Assembly (NCBI GenBank): GCA_036504815.1
Contig: DASXUN010000004.1
Coordinates: 237,326-301,325, forward strand
Direction: 5' to 3'
Length of the DNA: 64,000 nt
Source: Gemmatimonadaceae bacterium
GTDB lineage: Bacteria > Gemmatimonadota > Gemmatimonadetes > Gemmatimonadales > Gemmatimonadaceae
The position numbers and the translations under genes were made by a program. The notes beneath the pieces are model-generated. The model was not told the DNA's origin and made no database searches. It saw nothing but the letters and a program-made list of their open reading frames with translations. How positions within the stretch are numbered: position 1 is the first letter of the stretch; every line of letters starts with the position of its first letter. This document shows, piece after piece, positions 9,199 through 16,841 of this stretch.

Positions 9199-10782
9199 TC
9201 ATTTTGGTGCCGTATCACCCGCCGGAATCTTCTCCAGCAGCTGCTTCGGCTCCGTCACCTTGCGCAGCAGTTCGGCGGCGCGCTGCACCACCTTGTCGTT
9301 CCGCGTGATCCGGCGGCCGGCGTAGGGCAGGCCGAACGCCTGCCGCGCGAGTTCGTTGCCCAGTTGACGGTCCACCAGCGCCGCGGCGTCATCGTACATC
9401 ACGCGCGGCACCTCCACGCCCCGGCGGACCGCCAGGGCCCAGAGCGCGTCGCGCATCGCCGGCGTGACGGTGAACAGCGTGTCGCGCAGTGCGCCGCGCC
9501 GCACCTCCGTCGCCGCGAAGTCCTTCATGGCCTCGCGGAACCTGGGCGCCCCCGCCCCGAGCGCGACGACGAAGGCGCGTTCCCCGAGCGGCGGCACACT
9601 ATCGCCCGCCTGCAGGTCCGGCGAGATGCCGCCGCCGCCGAAGACCTTGCGTCCCGCATCGGTCTTGAAGACCGGGCGCTCCGGCCGGTCGTTCACGACG
9701 CGCGGCGCGCCGTCGTCCGCGCGCACCGGACGGCTGATGCTGCGCCCCGACGGCGTGAACCAGCGCGCCGTGGTCAGCTTCAGCCCGCTGCCGCCCTCGA
9801 GCTCGAAGACATTCTGCGCGCTTCCCTTGCCGTACGAGGTGCGCCCGAGCACGAGCGCGCGGTCATGATCCTGCAGGGCGCCGGCCACGATCTCGGCCGC
9901 GCTCGCCGTGCCGCCGTTCACCACCACGGCAACCGGCAGCCGCGGCCAGCGCTGCTCCGCGCTGTCCACGAAGACCATCTGGCGCTTCTGTCCGCGCTGG
10001 CGCACCTCGACGATCTCCTGCCCCTTGTCGAGGAACAGGTCGGCGATGGCCACGCCCTGGTTCAGCAGGCCGCCCGGATTGCTGCGCAGGTCCAGTATCA
10101 GCGAGCGGGCGCCGGCGGCGCCCAGCGAATCGACCGTGCGGGTCAATTCCTGGCGCGCCGAATCGCTGAACGTCGAGAGCAGCACGTAACCCACGCCGCC
10201 GTCGAGCACGAAGGCGCGCGATATCGAGGGGACGTGAATCTCGCCGCGCTCCAGGTCGAACGGAATGCGCGCCGTCCCCCGCTCCACCACCAGGCGCAAC
10301 CGCGTGCGCGGCGGGCCGCGCATCGCATTGCGCGCCTCTTCCATCGTCCATCCGCGCATCGACTGCCCTTCCACCTCGATCAGTCGGTCGCCCGCCTGCA
10401 CCCCCGCATGCTCGGCGGGAGAGTTGGGCCGGACCGCGAGCACCACCACGTAGCCTTCGCGCCGGTCCGCCTGGATGCCGACGCCGCTGTACAACCCTGA
10501 CGTCGCCTCGGTGAGGCGCTTCAGGCGGTCGGGCGGGAGATATGTGCTGTTGGGATCGCCCAGCTCGTCCACGAGGCCGATGGCGGCCATGCGCCAGAGT
10601 TCGTCCACCGCCAGGGAATCGACATAGCTGTCGCGCACGCGCTCCATCACCGCCGCGAGCAGGCGTGCGCCGCCGACCGTCGGACGCGCGGTGCGCCGCA
10701 GCGCGCGTTGCACCAGCCAGCCCCCGGCGATCGCGCCGGCGGCAAGGACCAGTAGGGTGATGATGAGGCGGTTGCGGCGCAC
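9199..10782 (-). CDS. S41 family C-terminal processing peptidase
   Basis: This encodes 527 residues. The family (CtpA/Prc) trims periplasmic proteins using a Ser-Lys pair. Residues 1 to about 28 form a membrane anchor or signal (LIITLLVLAAGAIAGGWLV). A small helical domain follows, then a PDZ domain at about 95-175 with VVLAVRPNSPAEHAGVQAGD. The catalytic core contains Ser294 in NGGTASAAE and Lys319 in GRTSYGKGSAQ, with the usual 25-residue spacing. The gene lies 42 bp after tmk at the end of the rpmE-prfA-prmC-tmk operon. The C-terminal extension of about 150 residues has no motif I recognise. Confidence 0.93.
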   Translation of the reverse strand: MRRNRLIITLLVLAAGAIAGGWLVQRALRRTARPTVGGARLLAAVMERVRDSYVDSLAVDELWRMAAIGLVDELGDPNSTYLPPDRLKRLTEATSGLYSGVGIQADRREGYVVVLAVRPNSPAEHAGVQAGDRLIEVEGQSMRGWTMEEARNAMRGPPRTRLRLVVERGTARIPFDLERGEIHVPSISRAFVLDGGVGYVLLSTFSDSARQELTRTVDSLGAAGARSLILDLRSNPGGLLNQGVAIADLFLDKGQEIVEVRQRGQKRQMVFVDSAEQRWPRLPVAVVVNGGTASAAEIVAGALQDHDRALVLGRTSYGKGSAQNVFELEGGSGLKLTTARWFTPSGRSISRPVRADDGAPRVVNDRPERPVFKTDAGRKVFGGGGISPDLQAGDSVPPLGERAFVVALGAGAPRFREAMKDFAATEVRRGALRDTLFTVTPAMRDALWALAVRRGVEVPRVMYDDAAALVDRQLGNELARQAFGLPYAGRRITRNDKVVQRAAELLRKVTEPKQLLEKIPAGDTAPK

Positions 10783-10824
10783 GAAATTCCTACGCGGGCA
10801 TCGGGGGGCGGGTTCCAGCCGGTT

Positions 10825-11484
10825 TCAACCCTGCACCTCGGGACACGCGGACGCAACCACCTGCCAGACCCGCTCCTCGACGGTGTCCATTTCGCCATCC
10901 GCGGAAACGGCGACGATCGGTCCGCACTCCGGATGCGCGGCCTGCCACGACGGATCGGCGAAACGCGCGAACGCCGACTCGACCCGGTCATGGAAGGCGC
11001 GCTCGGCCTGCTCCATGCGGTCGGCCGATCCGCGCTGTGCCGCGCGCGTGAGCCCGACGTCCGCCGCGAGCGTCAGCAGCACCGTGACATCCGGGACGAG
11101 GCCGCCCGTCGCGAACCGGTTGGCCTCACGCACCTCGTCCTCGGGGAGCCCGCGGCCCCCGACCTGATAGGCGTACGTGCTCAGGAAGAACCGGTCGAGC
11201 AGGACGATGTCGCCGCGCTCGAGCGCCGGACGCACCTGCTCGCCGACCAGCGCGGCGCGCGAGGCCATGAAGAGCAGCGCTTCGGTGCGCGGGGGGATCA
11301 GCGCGCCGGGGCGCAGCAGCAGCGCGCGGATCTCGTCGCCGACCGGCGTGCCGCCCGGCTCGCGCAGCGTGCGCACCTGCGCGCCGTGCCGGCCCAGGCG
11401 CAACGCCAGCCGCTCGAGCTGCGTCGTCTTGCCCGCGCCTTCACCTCCCTCGAACACCACCAGCCGACCGGGCACCGGACTCAC
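10825..11484 (-). CDS. tmk: Thymidylate kinase
   Basis: This encodes 219 residues. The enzyme phosphorylates dTMP to dTDP for DNA synthesis in the cytoplasm. The P-loop FEGGEGAGKTTQ lies near the N-terminus, followed by the TLREPGGTPVGDEIR motif and LLDRFFLSTYAYQVGGRGL, which contains the DR(Y/F) nucleotide-monophosphate site. The start is GTG at 11484, whose GTGA overlaps the stop of the YlbF-like gene. An in-frame upstream extension of 18 residues is just read-through of that neighbour. Length and motif order fit tmk fully. Confidence 0.95.
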   Translation of the reverse strand: MSPVPGRLVVFEGGEGAGKTTQLERLALRLGRHGAQVRTLREPGGTPVGDEIRALLLRPGALIPPRTEALLFMASRAALVGEQVRPALERGDIVLLDRFFLSTYAYQVGGRGLPEDEVREANRFATGGLVPDVTVLLTLAADVGLTRAAQRGSADRMEQAERAFHDRVESAFARFADPSWQAAHPECGPIVAVSADGEMDTVEERVWQVVASACPEVQG

Positions 11485-11834
11485 CCGAGCGTGATGATGC
11501 CGCTGGTCGCGCCCTTCTTGATCCCGTCGAGGATCCACTGGTTCACCTGCATCATGATCTTGTCGAAGTTCTCCTGCGCGACAATCATGCGCTGGTACAG
11601 CGGATTCACCTGCACCTGGCCCAGCAGCTGCTCGAGCTCGCGCTCCATCTCGGCCGTCGGCTGTTCGCCGCCATCCATCATCGTCGCGGCCTCGCGCCGC
11701 AGCTCTTCCATCCGGCGCAGCAACGCCATGGCGTCGGCGTCCGCGCCCAGCGCGTCATTGGCCCGTCGCACGGCCTTGTACTCGTCACTCTGTCCGATCA
11801 GGCGGCCCAGGTCCACGGCGCGCTCACTCAGCAT
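11481..11834 (-). CDS. YlbF/YmcA family small helical protein
   Basis: This encodes 117 residues. The sequence is all helical: AVDLGRLIGQSDEYKAVRRANDALGADADAMALLRRMEELRRE, with a middle turn, then NPLYQRMIVAQENFDKIMMQVNQWI. That matches the YlbF/YmcA (DUF964) fold. In Bacillus these proteins help control RNA processing and competence, but the role here is unknown. It sits between prmC (TGATG, 1 bp overlap) and tmk (GTGA, 4 bp overlap), so it is translated as part of the operon. Longer frames upstream read through prmC and are spurious. Confidence 0.75.
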   Translation of the reverse strand: MLSERAVDLGRLIGQSDEYKAVRRANDALGADADAMALLRRMEELRREAATMMDGGEQPTAEMERELEQLLGQVQVNPLYQRMIVAQENFDKIMMQVNQWILDGIKKGATSGIITLG

Positions 11835-12808
11835 CACGTCTCCTTGCGTCGGGCCACGACGAACCGCTCGCGGCCGGTCAGGTCCTTGTGCACCACCACC
11901 TGCTCGTATGCCCCCGATTCCTGCACCAGCGCCGCCGCATCGTGCGCGCGCCGCGCGTCGACTTCGAGCGCGAGGACGCCGTGCGCGGCGATCACCGGGA
12001 CCGCCCCGGTGACGATGGCGCGAACGGCCGCCATGCCATCCCGCTCCGCGAACAACGCGAACGACGGTTCCCAATTGCGCACGAGGTCGGGCAGCTCTCC
12101 CGCCTCCGCTGGCGCAATATACGGGGGGTTCGCCACCAGCGCGCCCAAGGTCTCCCCCGCCAGCGGCGCACACCAGCTCCCCGCGCGGAACTCCACGAGC
12201 GTCCGGCGCTCGGCGGGCACGGCTCGCAGGTTGTGCCGCGCCACCGTGAGGGCATCGGAGGAGATGTCGGTGGCGATGACCTTCTCGTACCGCCCCTCGG
12301 CGGCCAGGGAAAGCGCGATGGCGCCCGAGCCGGTGCCGACGTCCGCAATCAGCCCCGCGCCAGTCGTCGCCGCGAGCACCAGGTCCACCAGCAACTCCGT
12401 CTCGGGGCGCGGAATCAGGACCCGCTCGTCCACGTACAGCGTCAGCGTGCGAAAGTCGGCGCGACGCACCGCGTACTGGAACGGCATCCCGCGCCGCAGG
12501 CGCTCGGCGGCCTCGCTAAGCGCCACCAGGGCGGCCGGGGCCAGCGGTTCGTCACGATGCGCCGTGGGCCAGAACTTGGGCTGGCCCAGCACCGCGGCGA
12601 TCAGGTCGCGCGCCTCTTGCCGCGCCGCGAGACCGCCTGTGCCGCCCAAGTCCTCGGCGAGCGCATCGAGCATCTCGCCGATGGTGCCGGCCCCGCCGGC
12701 CCCCGACGCCGCCGCCGTGATGTCCGCCGGCAGTTCGACGTCCCGCAGCGACCGCACGAAAGGTCCCGAATCCCGATTACCCGCGCCTGGTTCCACCGGA
12801 TCCCTCAT
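11834..12808 (-). CDS. prmC: Release factor glutamine methyltransferase
   Basis: PrmC methylates the GGQ glutamine of the release factors encoded next door. An N-terminal helical domain contains GTIGEMLDALAEDLGG and LIAAVLGQPKFW. The Rossmann methyltransferase follows with RVLIPRPETELLVDLVL, DVGTGSGAIALSLA, the diagnostic NPPY motif (VANPPYIAP) and a C-terminal REREF-type end. The start is uncertain. I chose ATG 12808 (MRDPVEPG), giving 324 residues. The longer GTG start at 12883 would translate the 7 bp repeat array into a repeated Met-Ala-Asp-Gly peptide and is unlikely. The protein ends one base into the YlbF-like gene. Confidence 0.92.
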   Translation of the reverse strand: MRDPVEPGAGNRDSGPFVRSLRDVELPADITAAASGAGGAGTIGEMLDALAEDLGGTGGLAARQEARDLIAAVLGQPKFWPTAHRDEPLAPAALVALSEAAERLRRGMPFQYAVRRADFRTLTLYVDERVLIPRPETELLVDLVLAATTGAGLIADVGTGSGAIALSLAAEGRYEKVIATDISSDALTVARHNLRAVPAERRTLVEFRAGSWCAPLAGETLGALVANPPYIAPAEAGELPDLVRNWEPSFALFAERDGMAAVRAIVTGAVPVIAAHGVLALEVDARRAHDAAALVQESGAYEQVVVHKDLTGRERFVVARRKET

Positions 12809-12820
12809 CTCCGCCTCATC

Positions 12821-12862
12821 CGCCATCCGCCATCGGCCATCGGCCATCGGCCATCCGCCATC
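12821..12862. repeat. Heptamer array C1, six units of (C/G)GCCATC
   Basis: Six head-to-tail 7 bp units lie just upstream of prmC, between it and prfA. Because 7 is not a multiple of 3 and no unit makes a stop, the array stays open in the prmC frame and falsely lengthens that gene. The same unit forms larger arrays at 44464 and 44636. Confidence 0.9.
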
Positions 12863-12946
12863 TGCCTGCCTCGGCACCGGCACGACCGTCCCCCACTATC
12901 TACCCCACGCGTCAGAGCGCCGTCATCCGCGGCCGGGCCGCCGCCC

Positions 12947-14023
12947 TCACTCGCCGCCGCTCGCCAGACGCTCCTCGAGATCGGCCGTCTTCAGCGCCTC
13001 GGTCAGCGCGCCCAGCTTGCCGTCGAGCACGCCCTGCAGGTCGTGTGTCGTGAAGTTGATGCGATGGTCGGTGATGCGGCTCTGCGGAAAATTGTACGTG
13101 CGGATCTTCGCCGACCGGTCGCCGGTGCTGACCGCGCTCCGGCGCAGGCGGGCGCGCTCCGCCTCCTGTTCCGCGAGGCGCTGGTCGAGCAGTCGTGAGC
13201 GCAGCACTTCCATGGCCTTGGCCTTGTTCTGGATCTGCGAGCGCTGGTCCTGCTGCGTCACCACGATGCCGGTGGGGAGGTGCGTGATGCGCACGGCGGA
13301 GTCGGTCGTGTTGACCCCCTGCCCGCCCGGCCCCGACGCGCGATAGACGTCGATGCGGAGGTCCTTGTCCTCGATGGCGACGTCCACGTCCTCCGCCTCG
13401 GGGAGCACGGCGACCGTGGCGGCCGAGGTGTGGATGCGCCCCGCGGCTTCGGTGGCCGGCACGCGCTGCACGCGGTGCACGCCGGCCTCGCGCCGCAGTT
13501 CGCCGAAGGCGCCCGCGCCGGAGACCTTGAACACCGCCTCCTTGTAGCCGCCCAGGCTGCCGTCCGAGAGCGAGAGCGTCTCGAGCTTCCACCCGCCGTG
13601 GCGTTCGATGTAGCGCGTGTACATGCGATAGAGGTCGGCGGCGAACAGCGCCGCCTCGTCGCCCCCCGTGCCGGCGCGGATTTCGACGATCGCGTTGCGG
13701 TCGTCGAGCGGATCGGGCGGCACGAGGAGCGGCTTGATCTCCTCTTCGAGCCGCGGAATCTCGGCCTCGAGGCGCGCCTGCTCCGCCTGCGCCTCTTCCC
13801 GCATCTCGGGTTCATCCAACGCAACGAGCTCGCGCACCTGCGCGAGCTCGGCTTCCAGCTTGTTCAGGCGGTTGGCGCGCGCAACAAGCCCGGCCAACCG
13901 CTGATGTTCACGGCCCAGCTCTGCCAACCGCTTGGCGTCCCGCAATACGGCAGGATCGAGCAGGTCGCGTTCGACGTCGGCCGCGCGCCGGAGCGCGTCG
14001 GCGAGGCGGTCGCGCAGGCTCAG
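12947..14023 (-). CDS. prfA: Peptide chain release factor 1, probably starting at CTG
   Basis: RF1 reads UAA and UAG stops and triggers peptide release. The PAT anticodon-like tripeptide is in [16 protein letters not shown] and the GGQ loop in [17 protein letters not shown]. The first ATG, GTG or TTG in frame is TTG at 13945, which gives only 332 residues and removes the first helix. The frame stays open upstream and reads [20 protein letters not shown] then LDPAVLRD, a typical RF1 N-terminus. The best start is CTG at 14023, whose CTGA overlaps the rpmE stop by 4 bp and gives 358 residues, the normal RF1 length. The start choice is an inference; the identity is certain. Confidence 0.95.
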   Translation of the reverse strand: MSLRDRLADALRRAADVERDLLDPAVLRDAKRLAELGREHQRLAGLVARANRLNKLEAELAQVRELVALDEPEMREEAQAEQARLEAEIPRLEEEIKPLLVPPDPLDDRNAIVEIRAGTGGDEAALFAADLYRMYTRYIERHGGWKLETLSLSDGSLGGYKEAVFKVSGAGAFGELRREAGVHRVQRVPATEAAGRIHTSAATVAVLPEAEDVDVAIEDKDLRIDVYRASGPGGQGVNTTDSAVRITHLPTGIVVTQQDQRSQIQNKAKAMEVLRSRLLDQRLAEQEAERARLRRSAVSTGDRSAKIRTYNFPQSRITDHRINFTTHDLQGVLDGKLGALTEALKTADLEERLASGGE

Positions 14024-14229
14024 ACGGCAGCCTTCCGCTTGAACTTCTGGTTGAAGCGCTCGACACGGCCCGCGGTGTCAATGAGCTTCTGCTTGCCCGT
14101 GTAGAACGGGTGACAGTTCGAGCAGATGTCGAGGTGGATCTCGTCGCGGACAGACCGGGTCTGGAACGTGTTACCACACGCACAGTGCACGGTCGTGGTC
14201 GCGTAGACGGGATGGATGTCGGCCTTCAC
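14020..14229 (-). CDS. rpmE: 50S ribosomal protein L31, zinc-binding form
   Basis: This encodes 69 residues. L31 sits on the large subunit at the bridge to the small subunit. Cys pairs in VHCACGNTF and [12 protein letters not shown] mark the zinc-containing (C+) type. The C-terminus is basic (KFKRKAAV). The start is GTG at 14229, with TGGAG about 9 bases upstream as ribosome binding site. It is the first gene of an operon with prfA, prmC, a ylbF-like gene, tmk and an S41 peptidase. A good promoter lies at 14266-14295. Confidence 0.97.
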   Translation of the reverse strand: MKADIHPVYATTTVHCACGNTFQTRSVRDEIHLDICSNCHPFYTGKQKLIDTAGRVERFNQKFKRKAAV

Positions 14230-14265
14230 GGAATACTCCAGGCGGGTGTTCTAGGGTAGCTGAGG

Positions 14266-14295
14266 AATATACCCTCGAGTGGGGGGTGGATTCAA
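14266..14295 (-). promoter_or_regulatory. Sigma-70-type promoter of the rpmE operon
   Basis: On the minus strand the -35 TTGAAT (14295-14290) and -10 TATATT (14271-14266) are separated by 18 bp. The -10 ends 36 bases before the rpmE GTG. It faces the Crp-gene promoter in the same divergent gap. Confidence 0.6.
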
Positions 14296-14315
14296 GCGCC
14301 CAACTATAAGAGCGT

Positions 14316-14344
14316 TTGACGCCCGCCCCGGATAGAGCTAAGTT
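14316..14344 (+). promoter_or_regulatory. Possible promoter of the Crp-family gene
   Basis: The -35 TTGACG (14316-14321) is followed after 17 bp by TAAGTT (14339-14344), a weak -10. The regulator start at 14391 is about 45 bp further on. The TTG of the -35 could be mistaken for an upstream start codon in the same frame. Confidence 0.4.
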
Positions 14345-14390
14345 CGCCGCAGAAACAGAGTTCCACCGTTGCACTTCCGCCTCCCCCCCT

Positions 14391-15068
14391 GTGCCGACGA
14401 TCGCCAACTTCCTGTCCACCGTTCCGCTGTTCAAGTCGCTCGACGCAACGGAGCGGCAGCGATTCGCCGAACTCGTCCGTGAGAAGAGCTACCCCAAGGG
14501 GAGCGTCATCCTGTTCGAGGACGACCCCGGGGACGCCCTCTTCGTCGTGCGTTCGGGGCGCGTGAAGGTCGTGCTGTTGGCCGAGGACGGCCGCGAGGTG
14601 ATTTTGAGCCTGATGGGAGCGGGCGAGTACTTTGGCGAGTTGTCGCTCATCGACGGCCATCCGCGCTCGGCGCATGTGATCGCGATGGAGGAATCGTCCA
14701 TCCTGGTCCTGCACCGCGACGACTTCCGCCGCCGCGTCGAAACGAGCCCCGGCGTGGCGTGGGCGCTGCTGCAGGAGCTGTCGCGGCGGCTGCGCCGCGC
14801 CGACGAGAAGATCGGGACGCTGGTGCTGCTCGACGTCCCCGGACGAATTGCCCGCATGCTGCTGGACGCCGCCGAGGAGGGCGGCAGCGACGTCATCGAC
14901 AAGCCCCTCACGCACCAGACCATCGCCCATGTGATTGGCGCGAGCCGCGAGACGGTCTCGCGCGCCATGCGCGAGTTCCAGGACCTGAACTGGCTCACCA
15001 CAGAGCGTCGTCGCATACGGCTGCTGGACAAGGCGGCGCTCCGGGGACGGGCCCAGCATCGAATGTGA
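14391..15068 (+). CDS. Crp/Fnr family transcriptional regulator
   Basis: This encodes 225 residues from GTG 14391. The N-terminal cyclic-nucleotide-binding barrel covers about residues 8-120, with PLFKSLDATERQRFAELV, GDALFVVRSGRVKVV and GEYFGELSLIDGHPRSAHV. The phosphate-binding cassette GELSLID..PRSA fits a nucleotide-binding member. A long dimerisation helix leads to a winged helix-turn-helix with LTHQTIAHVIGASRETVSRAM. No Cys follows the chosen start, so it is not an oxygen-sensing Fe-S Fnr. The effector is unknown, and no sites for it were identified. It is transcribed away from rpmE. Confidence 0.9.
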   Translation: MPTIANFLSTVPLFKSLDATERQRFAELVREKSYPKGSVILFEDDPGDALFVVRSGRVKVVLLAEDGREVILSLMGAGEYFGELSLIDGHPRSAHVIAMEESSILVLHRDDFRRRVETSPGVAWALLQELSRRLRRADEKIGTLVLLDVPGRIARMLLDAAEEGGSDVIDKPLTHQTIAHVIGASRETVSRAMREFQDLNWLTTERRRIRLLDKAALRGRAQHRM

Positions 15069-15137
15069 CGTGCATCACCGAGGGGCCGTGACCATCCACA
15101 GTGTCCGTGCCTACGTTTGCCCCCTAGCTTCCATCAG

Positions 15138-16010
15138 ATGACCCTCCGTGTGCAGTTCTGGGGGACCCGCGGGTCCATTCCAAGTCCAGGGCGCAGGACC
15201 GTGCGCTACGGCGGCAACACGCCGTGCGTCGAGATTCGGACCGAGGATGGCTGGCTGGTGATCCTCGATGCCGGCACGGGGATTCGCGAGCTGGGTTTGT
15301 CGTTGCTGGAACGCTGCGATGGCGCGCCGCTTGAGGGCGACATCTTCCTCACGCACGCGCACTGGGATCACATCCAGGGCATTCCGTTCTTTGCGCCGAT
15401 CTTCCAGCGTGGGAACCACTTCACGATCTGGGGATCGAAGGCGCTCGAGGGGAGTGTGGATCGGGTGGTGCGGGACCAGATGTCGCCGGTGGTCTTTCCG
15501 GTGTCGTTCGAGGAGCTCGATGCGCGCATCGATTTCTCCTCCATCGCCGCCGGCGAACGGCGCGCCGGCCGGGGGTACGAGGTGGAGGCGTTCGAGGTGC
15601 TGCATCCGGGCGGCGCGCTGGGGTACCGGTTTCGCACGCCCGGCGGTGCCGGGTCAATCGTGTATGTGCCGGACAACGAGGTGAGCGCCCCCGAGAAGTA
15701 CCGGGTGGGCGCGGAGTGGCGAGCGGCGTTTGTGGAGTTCGTGCGTGGCGCCTCGGTGCTGGTGCACGACTCGATGTACACGACCGAAGAGTTCGACCAT
15801 CATCGCGGCTGGGGGCATTCGACCTATCGCGATGCCGTGGAGCTGGCCTTGGAAGCGGGCGTGGGATCGCTGGTGCTGTTCCACCACGAGCCCCGCCGCG
15901 CCGATGACGAATTGGACCAGCGCGTCGACGAATGCCGCGCGCTGGTGCGCTCCCGCGGAGGGGCGCTGCAGGTGCTGGGAGCCGCTGAAGGAATGACGCT
16001 GACCGTTTAG
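15138..16010 (+). CDS. Metallo-beta-lactamase-fold hydrolase
   Basis: This encodes 290 residues. The metal site motif THAHWDHIQG (HxHxDH) lies near residue 80, with VLVHDSMYTTEEF and the late FHHEP histidines completing a two-metal centre. The N-terminal FWGTRGSIPSPG and RYGGNTPCVE pattern is typical of the subfamily related to phosphorylcholine esterase or cyclic-nucleotide phosphodiesterases. The exact substrate cannot be told from sequence. The ATG at 15138 fits the FWGTRGS start; a TTG 21 bases upstream is less likely. It may follow the Crp gene in one transcript, since the gap is 69 bp. Cytoplasmic, with no signal peptide. Confidence 0.85.
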   Translation: MTLRVQFWGTRGSIPSPGRRTVRYGGNTPCVEIRTEDGWLVILDAGTGIRELGLSLLERCDGAPLEGDIFLTHAHWDHIQGIPFFAPIFQRGNHFTIWGSKALEGSVDRVVRDQMSPVVFPVSFEELDARIDFSSIAAGERRAGRGYEVEAFEVLHPGGALGYRFRTPGGAGSIVYVPDNEVSAPEKYRVGAEWRAAFVEFVRGASVLVHDSMYTTEEFDHHRGWGHSTYRDAVELALEAGVGSLVLFHHEPRRADDELDQRVDECRALVRSRGGALQVLGAAEGMTLTV

Positions 16011-16034
16011 CCCCTCGCCCACGAGGAGGACCCC

Positions 16035-16751
16035 ATGAAGTTCTCGAAGATGTTTGCCCTGCTCGCCGTGCTGGCGTTCGCCGTGCCGTCGCTCGTCGCC
16101 GCCCAGGGCGGCAGCAAGCCGACGGTGGCGGTGCTGTACTTCAACAACAGCGCCATCGGCAGCGCCAACGCCGAGCTGCAGCCCCTGTCGAAGGGGATCG
16201 CCGACATGCTGATCGGCGAGCTCGCGGCCAACCCCAACATTCGCGTGGTCGAGCGCGACCAGATCCAGAAGGTGCTCGAGGAGCAGAAGCTGGGCACCGA
16301 CGGGAAGGTCGACAACGAGTCTGCCGTGAAGGTGGGCAAGCTCGTCGGCGCGCACTACATGGTGACCGGCGGCTTCGTGACCGACCGCACCGGCCGCATG
16401 CGCTTCACCGCGCGCGTCTTCAACACGGAGACGAGCCTGATCGTCTTCCCGGCGGCCGGCGGCCCGACGGGCGTCGTGGACGGCAAGATCGACAATTTCA
16501 TGGAACTCGTCGTCCAGCTGGCCGCGAAGATCAACACGGGCGCCAAGCTGCCGGACATCCCGGCGCGCGTGGGCGAGGCCCGCAAGGACGCCGCGAAGAA
16601 GGTGCCTTACGAGGCCATCGCGCTCTACAGCAAGGGGCTCGCCGCGAAGGACGCTGGCAACAAGTCGGAAGCGGTGTCGCTCTTCCAGAAGTCGCTCGAC
16701 AAGTTCCCGCAGTTCGAGAAGGCGCAGACCGAGCTGAAGAAGCTGCAGTAG
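16035..16751 (+). CDS. CsgG/HfaB-like exported protein with TPR end
   Basis: This encodes 238 residues. The signal peptide is MKFSKMFALLAVLAFAVPSL ending VAAQ. The body follows the CsgG/HfaB pattern: VAVLYFNNS, a LSKGIADMLIGELAANPNI helix, VVERDQIQKVLEEQKLG, AVKVGKLVGAHYMVTGGFV and a beta region. Residues from about 195 form one TPR (YEAIALYSKGLAAKDAGNKS then EAVSLFQKSLDKFPQF). CsgG proteins form outer-membrane secretion channels, but short versions with TPRs may be periplasmic assembly factors. A strong ribosome site GAGGAGG lies 8 bases before the ATG. A hairpin follows the stop. Confidence 0.8.
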   Translation: MKFSKMFALLAVLAFAVPSLVAAQGGSKPTVAVLYFNNSAIGSANAELQPLSKGIADMLIGELAANPNIRVVERDQIQKVLEEQKLGTDGKVDNESAVKVGKLVGAHYMVTGGFVTDRTGRMRFTARVFNTETSLIVFPAAGGPTGVVDGKIDNFMELVVQLAAKINTGAKLPDIPARVGEARKDAAKKVPYEAIALYSKGLAAKDAGNKSEAVSLFQKSLDKFPQFEKAQTELKKLQ

Positions 16752-16787
16752 GCCGGTAGCGGGGGCGTTGGCGGCTCCCCACATTTG

Positions 16788-16823
16788 AACGCCGGCGCCC
16801 GGTTCGCTCCGGGTGCCGGCGTT
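16788..16823 (+). terminator. Strong hairpin after the CsgG-like gene
   Basis: The 15 bp arms AACGCCGGCGCCCGG and CCGGGTGCCGGCGTT contain a single G-U pair and a 6-base loop. There is no T-run, only CTCGTCCCC, so it may slow polymerase or protect the mRNA end rather than act as a classic rho-independent terminator. It lies 36 bp after the stop and before the HD-GYP gene. Confidence 0.55.
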
Positions 16824-16841
16824 CTCGTCCCCTCCCCTGCC

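Noticed and set aside
11485..11538. Longer tmk start
   Set aside because: The extension reads through the end of the YlbF-like gene; GTG 11484 has the overlap seen in the operon.
14316..14390. TTG 14316 as start of the Crp-family gene
   Set aside because: It would add residues with no family match and overlaps the likely -35 box; GTG 14391 fits the domain start.
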